A DNA stretch of 5,146 nt from an uncultured Clostridia bacterium (GTDB lineage: Bacteria; Bacillota; Clostridia; Peptostreptococcales; Anaerovoracaceae), in NCBI GenBank assembly GCA_946541285.1, contig CAMNJG010000125.1:1-5146 (forward strand). Reading direction: 5' to 3'. The position numbers and the translations under genes were made by a program. Shown one piece after another: positions 1 through 4,137 of the stretch. The notes beneath the pieces were generated by a model, which did not search any database, was not told the DNA's origin, and worked only from the letters and a program-made list of their open reading frames with translations. Position 1 is the stretch's first letter, and each line of letters starts with the position of its first letter.

Positions 1-86
1 TCATTGAAAAACCATGCGGAATGCAGGCATATACTTCGGCAGCCTGCATCATTAAGTCCGACGGGGACTTAATGAGCAGACACTAA
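1..86 (-). repeat. Structured repeat element, copy 1 (may continue beyond the window edge)
   Basis: This 86-base stretch aligns without gaps to 3882-3967 over its full length. Read on the minus strand it has two hairpins. The first is a perfect 10-bp stem (arms 74-65 and 59-50) with the 5-nt loop CCGTC. The second is a perfect 8-bp stem (arms 49-42 and 28-21) with a 13-nt loop. A run of five T (minus strand, 11-7) follows. It lies 20 bases past copy 2, downstream of the prepilin peptidase gene. By analogy with copy 3 it could be the leader of a gene beyond position 1, but that gene is not visible. Function is unknown. The repeat and its folding are seen directly; an RNA role is inferred. Confidence 0.8.
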
Positions 87-105
87 TTATAAAACCTATT
101 ACATT

Positions 106-147
106 GCCGGCATCATTAAGCCCGGCGGGAGCTTAATGAACTGACAC
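106..147 (-). repeat. Structured repeat element, copy 2 (short form) overlapping the peptidase stop codon
   Basis: This is a divergent, shorter copy of the same element. The first hairpin is kept (arms 138-129 and 123-114, loop CCGCC), as is the GATGC-GGC segment after it. The downstream partner arm of the second hairpin is missing, and a T-rich stretch (minus strand about 105-87) takes its place. Compared with copy 1, one base pair has changed on both sides (T-A to C-G) and the next has become a wobble, so the stem still forms in minus-strand RNA. The TAA stop of the prepilin peptidase (135-133) lies inside the 5' arm. Confidence 0.75.
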
Positions 148-864
148 GATTGAACTGCCGCCCAGCACCAGTAATGCTGACAGGACGATCCACGGAGCCA
201 TCGGGCGGGCGTCCCCATAACGCGCCCTCCCCAGAAGCAGCAGAACGGAAAACCAGACACCACTGCTCATGACAGCGCCGACAAAAACCGCGCATGCCGC
301 GATTCCCCACGCACCGGGCGCCGCCGAAGCAGCCGCCAGCGATCCACAGGCCGCCGCCAGTTTTACATCGCCCATGCCCATGCCTTCCCTTCCGGAGATC
401 AGCCAGGCCGTCAGAGACGATAACAGCATCAGTCCTCCACACAGCAGCAGTCCGCCAAAGGCTCCTCCCAGTCCCCGCCATCCGGCCATCATCCCCCGGA
501 ACAGTCCCAGCAGGCATCCCGCCAGGCAGCACTGGTCCGGGATAATCCGGTAATCGACATCGCTGAGAACTGCCGGCAGCAGAATCAGCAAAGCGATCCC
601 CTGAAATATCATCCGTTCCCGGAAAAAGACAAAAGGTGTCTGCTCCGCTCCTGCGGCCATCCCGAGTACGGCAAAATTCACCACCGTCATCAGGCCCAGC
701 GCAGACAGGCGGCGGGGGCAGCGGCAGGATGGGCGGTGTGACGCGTCCGGCATTTCTCCGGTTTCACAGAGCCAGGCAGCCGGCATCGACAGATACAGTA
801 AAAGTGAAATCCATGCAGTCAGAAAGGAAACCGTTCCCAGAGTCCTCAAAAAAAGAACTATCAC
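133..864 (-). CDS. Prepilin peptidase, A24 family (peptidase domain only)
   Basis: A membrane aspartic peptidase of the type that cleaves leader peptides from type IV pilin-like or Tad-like prepilins at the cytoplasmic face of the membrane. Both active-site signatures are visible in the 243-residue product: SDVDYRIIPD (residues 101-110, catalytic Asp102 by family alignment) and GMGMGDVKL (161-169, catalytic Asp166). Hydrophobic segments lie at about residues 2-32, 57-71, 86-101, 112-125, 133-156, 186-212 and 223-239. The N-methyltransferase domain of long PilD-type enzymes is absent, so it resembles short CpaA/TadV-like enzymes. I chose the GTG at 864 because AGGAGG lies 8 bases upstream. A TTG at 912 would add 16 residues but has no good ribosome site. 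No pilin or pilus assembly gene is in the window, so its substrate is unknown. The last codons and the stop fall in repeat copy 2. The start lies in a terminator-like hairpin. Confidence 0.88.
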   Translation of the reverse strand: MIVLFLRTLGTVSFLTAWISLLLYLSMPAAWLCETGEMPDASHRPSCRCPRRLSALGLMTVVNFAVLGMAAGAEQTPFVFFRERMIFQGIALLILLPAVLSDVDYRIIPDQCCLAGCLLGLFRGMMAGWRGLGGAFGGLLLCGGLMLLSSLTAWLISGREGMGMGDVKLAAACGSLAAASAAPGAWGIAACAVFVGAVMSSGVWFSVLLLLGRARYGDARPMAPWIVLSALLVLGGSSIVSVH

Positions 865-887
865 AGGCTTTTCCTCCTGTGATAGTT
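848..887 (-). terminator. Intrinsic terminator/attenuator hairpin overlapping the peptidase start
   Basis: On the minus strand a perfect 12-bp inverted repeat (arms 887-876 and 867-856, loop AGGAAAAG) is followed by one C and then seven T (854-848). This is the form of a Rho-independent terminator for transcripts arriving from the right, such as read-through from the acyltransferase operon that ends at 1133. The same bases carry the ribosome site and GTG start of the prepilin peptidase, and the T-run encodes its residues 4-6. It may be a terminator into which the gene start has grown, or a true attenuator. The sequence alone does not separate these. Confidence 0.7.
873..878 (-). promoter_or_regulatory. 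Ribosome binding site of the prepilin peptidase gene
   Basis: A full AGGAGG on the minus strand (878-873) is followed by 8 bases and then GTG at 864. This decides the start against the longer TTG-initiated frame. Half of the site lies in the 5' arm and half in the loop of a 12-bp hairpin, and the GTG lies in the 3' arm, so folding would mask initiation. Confidence 0.75.
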
Positions 888-1018
888 TACCAATTTCTGT
901 TAAACTGTGCAATGTGTGTTTGCGAATCTTTTCCGAAATGCCCTATATCCCGTTATTGTTCACCGATCGGCCAGTTTACCCCCAAAAACGCTGCATCGGG
1001 TAAGACTAAGACTGTTTT

Positions 1019-1073
1019 GTTTTGGGGACCCTTTTCAAAACGTTGTGCGTTTTGAAAAGGCTGTCCCCAAAAC
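1019..1073. repeat. Long near-perfect palindrome (REP/MITE-like or 3'-UTR hairpin)
   Basis: The arms pair as 1019-1029 with 1063-1073 (11 bp) and 1030-1042 with 1048-1060 (13 bp). There is a 5-base loop (1043-1047) and a single 2-base bulge (1061-1062), giving 24 base pairs in 55 bases. No T-run follows on either strand, so it is not a standard terminator. It lies between the acyltransferase operon and the prepilin peptidase. Its 3' UTR position could make it an mRNA-end or processing hairpin. Its size and symmetry also fit a small non-autonomous palindromic repeat. A third segment, CCCCCAAAAAC at 979-989, can compete for the 1019-1027 arm. Confidence 0.75.
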
Positions 1074-1132
1074 TGTGATACTGCTATAAGCAGCGTTTTT
1101 TCATATGGTTCTGGCTGGCCACTGAATTGTAA

Positions 1133-2317
1133 CTATATCCCCCCGTTGGCCTCGCCGTTTGTCAGGGATTCGTAGTCACGGACACAGATCACATATTCCG
1201 GACCATACTTTTTGGTAAAGGCCGAAACAGTACTTTCTTTGTAATACCGCATATCCAGTGTGTACATTTTATCAAAGCTGTTGTACAGGATGCACTCCAG
1301 CGCGTCCGTAAAGCTGTCGCCGTAGATCAGGATGGACGGCAGTTCCGGGCGGTGCGTGTCAATAACGGCCATCGGGAGGTCCCCGCCCATATAATACTGA
1401 TAGGTCACTTTTTTGGATTTGTTCGCGGAAACATGATAGACCACAGGATCCATCTCGACCCCATTGACCGTGAACGTAAACTCCAGGGGTTCCTTCAGAT
1501 CCAGCCGGTACAGAGATTCCCTCAGGTTGCGCAGTCCCAGAAGTTTCCGCTCATAGGCTCCCAGATAGGTATTCGGGACTTTTGAAATGATCACATCATT
1601 GTCGGACAGGACATCCATGTCCGCGTCCGAGATCTGATTGAGCTTCCGCATGATTGCCTTGTAGGTCCGGAACGCTCCGGAAATACTGTAGTGGTCGTCA
1701 ACCCGGGAACTTTCCTTCTGCAGCGTCCCGCTTTCCTTAAAGACCGCTCCCATATCCAGGAAATCCACACCGGCTTTCGTAAGACTTTTATCCACCATCT
1801 CGACAGCCTGGTCAGCATATTCCTGCCAGTTGTCCATATACCATGGATATTTGTCCGCGTAACAGTAAAACTGCGGTGGTACCGCGACATAGCAGAAATA
1901 TCCCCCGTAGTCCCTGACAGAGTCGGAGACGGTCTTCAGGTTTCTCGTTATCCACGGAACCTTTTCCGGAAGGTTTTCCGTATTGAGTACATCATACGCG
2001 CAGTAGGACAGCAGGATATCATCCCTGACCACCACATCATTGACCACCGGCCGATGGAAGAAATCCAGATCCATCACCGTCTTCGTTTCCACCATCTTTT
2101 TCCTGCCACCGGCATGATCTGTCAGGAAGGCTTCCAGACGGTCAAAATAGCTCCCGTCCATCAGGGCCTCCTGTTTAAACGCCGGCATCGTCGCAAAGGT
2201 ACGGTTTTCGTAATAGGAATATTTTTTATCCCGATCCTGGATGGTAAAAAACGCGCCCGTGGCCATCGCCGCGATAAAGCAGCAGATTATGAGGATCTCA
2301 GATATTCTTTTTGCCAT
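1133..2317 (-). CDS. DHHW/AlgJ-like SGNH-fold protein, polysaccharide O-acylation partner
   Basis: A 394-residue protein with an N-terminal membrane anchor or uncleaved signal (about residues 7-26), placing the rest outside the membrane. Family landmarks in order are YENRTFATMP (36-45), typical of the N-terminus of DHHW and AlgJ/AlgX-like proteins; DHAGGRKK (67-74); VDDHYSISGAF (206-216), matching the family Asp-His motif but with Tyr in place of Trp; and IYGDSF (331-336), the SGNH nucleophile block, here near the C-terminus. In alginate-type systems such proteins take an acyl group from the MBOAT partner and place it on the polysaccharide; this role is inferred here. The gene follows the MBOAT gene by 12 bases and is surely co-transcribed. 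Its ribosome site is weak (GGTG 9 bases before ATG), which suggests coupling to translation of the upstream gene. No clear terminator directly follows it. The substrate cannot be told from this window. Confidence 0.85.
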   Translation of the reverse strand: MAKRISEILIICCFIAAMATGAFFTIQDRDKKYSYYENRTFATMPAFKQEALMDGSYFDRLEAFLTDHAGGRKKMVETKTVMDLDFFHRPVVNDVVVRDDILLSYCAYDVLNTENLPEKVPWITRNLKTVSDSVRDYGGYFCYVAVPPQFYCYADKYPWYMDNWQEYADQAVEMVDKSLTKAGVDFLDMGAVFKESGTLQKESSRVDDHYSISGAFRTYKAIMRKLNQISDADMDVLSDNDVIISKVPNTYLGAYERKLLGLRNLRESLYRLDLKEPLEFTFTVNGVEMDPVVYHVSANKSKKVTYQYYMGGDLPMAVIDTHRPELPSILIYGDSFTDALECILYNSFDKMYTLDMRYYKESTVSAFTKKYGPEYVICVRDYESLTNGEANGGI

Positions 2318-2329
2318 AGCAACACACCA

Positions 2330-3766
2330 TCAGAACTGGAAGTAAATAAACGGATTGAAACTGCCGGTCACCAGCTGCATATAGGAAATCGCCAGTACCG
2401 CCAGCGCGAAAACTTTCGGGCCCCATGCCAGGATAAAGGAAGAAACCCCGGCCATCCCGCCCCGTTTTCTGACGGAATATTCCAGCGTGTTTTCCACCAG
2501 ATGCTTCACCGGGAAGATCGCGATCAGGCACAGGATCCACTCCGGCCAGTACTGAAGCAGATAATAGACCATTTCCCCCAGACCGCCCCCGGAGCCGGCA
2601 CCCACCATCGAGCGCAGCATACGGAAGGCAAAGCCCAGTGTCGGAGAACGGAAAAATACCCAGCCCGCAATCACCACCAGCATGGTATACACATGACGGA
2701 AAAATGATGGAATTTTTTCCAGCAACTTCCCGAAAACAAACTTTTCCAGAAGCAGGAAGAGCAGATACCAGATCCCCCAGAACACGTAATTCCAGGCGGC
2801 GCCATGCCAGAGACCGGTCAGAATCCATACCACCGCCAGATTCCGGATATTCTTCGCGACAGAGCAATAGCTGCCCCCCAGAGGAATGTAGACATAATCC
2901 CGGAACCAGCTTGACAGTGAGATATGCCACCGCCTCCAGAACTCCGTAATAGACGCGGATATATAAGGATAATTGAAGTTTTCAAGAAAATGAAATCCGA
3001 ACATCCGTCCCAGGCCGATGGCCATATCGGAGTAAGCGGAAAAGTCAAAATAAATCTGGAACGTATAGGCCAGCGCCGCGATCCAGGCCGCTCCCGCAGT
3101 AAAGTTCGAGGTATTCTGCGCGAATATCGTATCCGCGATTTCTCCCATCGGATTGGCCAGGATCATCTTTTTCCCAAGCCCACAGAGGAATCTGACCGTT
3201 CCGTCCGAAAAATCACGGATGGTCTCCCGGCGTTCCAGAATCTCCTGCTCGATCGTCGTATACCGGACAATCGGACCGGCCACCAGCTGAGGGAACAGGG
3301 CGATGTACAGCGCCAGATTCAGAGGATTCCGCTGGCATTCTGCTTCTCCCCGGTAGACATCGATGACATAGCTCAATCCCTGGAAGGTAAAGAAAGAAAT
3401 GCCGATCGGCAGAGTAATCTGAGGTACCGGAATCTTTCCCCCGGCAGAATTGATGATTTCCGCGAAAAAGCCCGCGTATTTGAACCATCCCAGAAGCGCC
3501 AGCCCAAGTACACAGGCCAGGGTCACTCCCATACGCCGGACCTGAGGATCCTGATCCTCCGAAGCCAGCAGTCCTGAAAAATAATTGATCATAATAGACG
3601 CCAGAAGCAGGCCGACAAAACGGACGCCACCGAACGCGTAAAAAACAATGCTGAACGCCAATAATATGATATTCCTGGCCATTCTGAACCGCGCGGGCAC
3701 TGCGAAATAAAGGATCAGCAGGCACGGCAGAAAGAACAGCAGGAAGGTTACGCTACTGAATACCAT
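2330..3766 (-). CDS. MBOAT/AlgI-family membrane-bound O-acyltransferase
   Basis: A complete 478-residue polytopic membrane protein, the usual length for AlgI/PatA-like enzymes. The N-terminus MVFSSVTFLLFFLP is typical of the family and supports the ATG at 3766, which has AGG 5 bases upstream. Further landmarks are LPIGISFFTFQGLSYVIDVY (119-138), FPQLVAGPIVRY (158-169), YFDFSAYSDMAIGLG (239-253), FWRRWHISLSSWFRDYVYIP (276-295, conserved His281), LTGLWHGAAWNYVFWG (316-331, catalytic-type His321) and a C-terminal NPFIYFQF. The family transfers acyl groups across or at the membrane onto exported polymers such as alginate, teichoic acid or peptidoglycan. The DHHW-like partner just downstream fits polysaccharide O-acetylation. 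Without glycosyltransferases nearby the polymer cannot be named. It is the first gene of a two-gene operon behind a 371-base leader that carries a structured repeat. No truncation or missing key residue is seen. Confidence 0.95.
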   Translation of the reverse strand: MVFSSVTFLLFFLPCLLILYFAVPARFRMARNIILLAFSIVFYAFGGVRFVGLLLASIMINYFSGLLASEDQDPQVRRMGVTLACVLGLALLGWFKYAGFFAEIINSAGGKIPVPQITLPIGISFFTFQGLSYVIDVYRGEAECQRNPLNLALYIALFPQLVAGPIVRYTTIEQEILERRETIRDFSDGTVRFLCGLGKKMILANPMGEIADTIFAQNTSNFTAGAAWIAALAYTFQIYFDFSAYSDMAIGLGRMFGFHFLENFNYPYISASITEFWRRWHISLSSWFRDYVYIPLGGSYCSVAKNIRNLAVVWILTGLWHGAAWNYVFWGIWYLLFLLLEKFVFGKLLEKIPSFFRHVYTMLVVIAGWVFFRSPTLGFAFRMLRSMVGAGSGGGLGEMVYYLLQYWPEWILCLIAIFPVKHLVENTLEYSVRKRGGMAGVSSFILAWGPKVFALAVLAISYMQLVTGSFNPFIYFQF

Positions 3767-3881
3767 AAATACCTGTTCCTGATATGAAAATCCACACGCC
3801 AGGAGTCCCGGAAAGCGTCCCTTCCTGGTCGCTGTCGCGCGGGTACCGGGAGTTCGTCACGGCTGTGATTCACGGTTACTG

Positions 3882-3967
3882 TTCCTGAAAAACCTGACGG
3901 AACGCAGGCTTCCCATAATATTGCCTGCATCATCAAGTCCGACGGGGACTTAATGAGCAGACACTAA
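3882..3967 (-). repeat. Structured repeat element, copy 3, in the acyltransferase leader
   Basis: Aligns to positions 1-86 without gaps, and is identical over most of the hairpin 1 half. On the minus strand hairpin 1 has arms 3955-3946 and 3940-3931 with loop CCGTC, and hairpin 2 has arms 3930-3923 and 3909-3902 with a 13-nt loop. Each stem differs from copy 1 by one base, and each change leaves a U-G wobble in minus-strand RNA. A weak 4-bp stem (CCTG 3908-3905 with CAGG 3896-3893) is followed directly by five T (3892-3888) and would compete with hairpin 2. The element ends about 115 bases before the MBOAT start, so it is placed to act in cis. Its function is unknown. Confidence 0.8.
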
Positions 3968-3975
3968 GGAAGTGT

Positions 3976-4001
3976 GCGCAAATAACCTTTACAGTTTGCG
4001 C
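3976..4001. other. Small hairpin in the leader region
   Basis: GCGCAAA (3976-3982) and TTTGCGC (3995-4001) form a perfect 7-bp stem with a 12-base loop. On the plus strand it is followed within 4 bases by an AT-rich stretch with six T (4008-4013), so it could act as a weak plus-strand terminator, although no plus-strand gene is seen. On the minus strand no T-run follows and the hairpin overlaps the end of the possible small ORF. Confidence 0.35.
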
Positions 4002-4111
4002 CGAATATTTTTTCGAGTGCGAGGAAAAAAACGCAGGCGATGCGGGCATCGGCGAGGCTTTTTGACAAAGCAATCGGGAAAATAGGCAAGCAGGATGTAC
4101 AGGTTATTCAT
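3989..4111 (-). CDS. Possible small ORF, 40 residues, basic, in the leader
   Basis: An ATG at 4111 opens 40 codons ending in TAA at 3991-3989. AGGA (4122-4119) lies 7 bases upstream, and the extended -10 candidate at 4148-4140 would place the transcript start about 20 bases before the ATG, so promoter, ribosome site and start are well spaced. The predicted product begins MNNLYILLAYF, a short hydrophobic stretch, and then becomes very rich in Arg and Lys (for example RRCPHRLRFFPRTRK). I recognise no family. It could be a leader peptide controlling the acyltransferase operon, a small membrane-active protein, or chance reading of a non-coding RNA. The opposite strand is also open across part of this stretch, which weakens the case. 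Confidence 0.25.
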   Translation of the reverse strand: MNNLYILLAYFPDCFVKKPRRCPHRLRFFPRTRKNIRRKL

Positions 4112-4137
4112 GCACAGTTCCTAATTACATACGTGAT

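Larger units (their letters stand above)
3767..4137 (-). other. Long leader/intergenic region upstream of the acyltransferase operon
   Basis: These 371 bases lie between the end of the phage-like frame and the MBOAT start. In transcription order they hold the sequence just after an extended -10 promoter candidate, a possible 40-codon small ORF (4111-3989), a 7-bp hairpin (4001-3976) and repeat copy 3 (3967-3882). About 115 further bases lead to the MBOAT ATG; in these I see no strong hairpin or terminator. If the promoter is right, the 5' leader is about 365 nucleotides long, unusual for a simple operon and suggestive of RNA-level control. Confidence 0.5.

Noticed and set aside
1..147. CRISPR array or integron attC sites
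   Set aside because: The copies are not evenly spaced, differ in length and have no spacers of constant size, and one lies 3.7 kb away. The stop-codon overlap recalls attC sites, but no GTTRRRY core sites are present and no integrase is seen.
884..912. A promoter-like pair on the minus strand, TTGCAC (912-907), 17 bases, TAAACT (889-884)
   Set aside because: The spacing is ideal, but the hexamers are weak and transcription would begin inside the AGGAGG site, leaving almost no leader. Not strong enough to list as a feature.
1081..1101. A small plus-strand hairpin (CTGCT-ATA-AGCAG) followed by six T
   Set aside because: The stem is only 5 bp with a 3-base loop, and there is no plus-strand gene that it could end.
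1691..2707. A 338-codon plus-strand frame
   Set aside because: It lies opposite two strongly supported minus-strand genes, spans their junction, and its product lacks recognisable domains. Similar long opposite frames at 2924-3577 and 4346-4813 are shadows for the same reason.
3748..3936. A 62-codon minus-strand frame starting with three ATG codons and overlapping the MBOAT start
   Set aside because: It begins inside the repeat's hairpin, has no ribosome site, overlaps the well-supported MBOAT start and its product resembles no family. It is most likely chance reading through the leader.
3882..3967. A known riboswitch class in front of the acyltransferase, such as c-di-GMP
   Set aside because: The stem, loop and junction sequences do not contain the conserved cores that I know for common riboswitch classes, so no named family is assigned.
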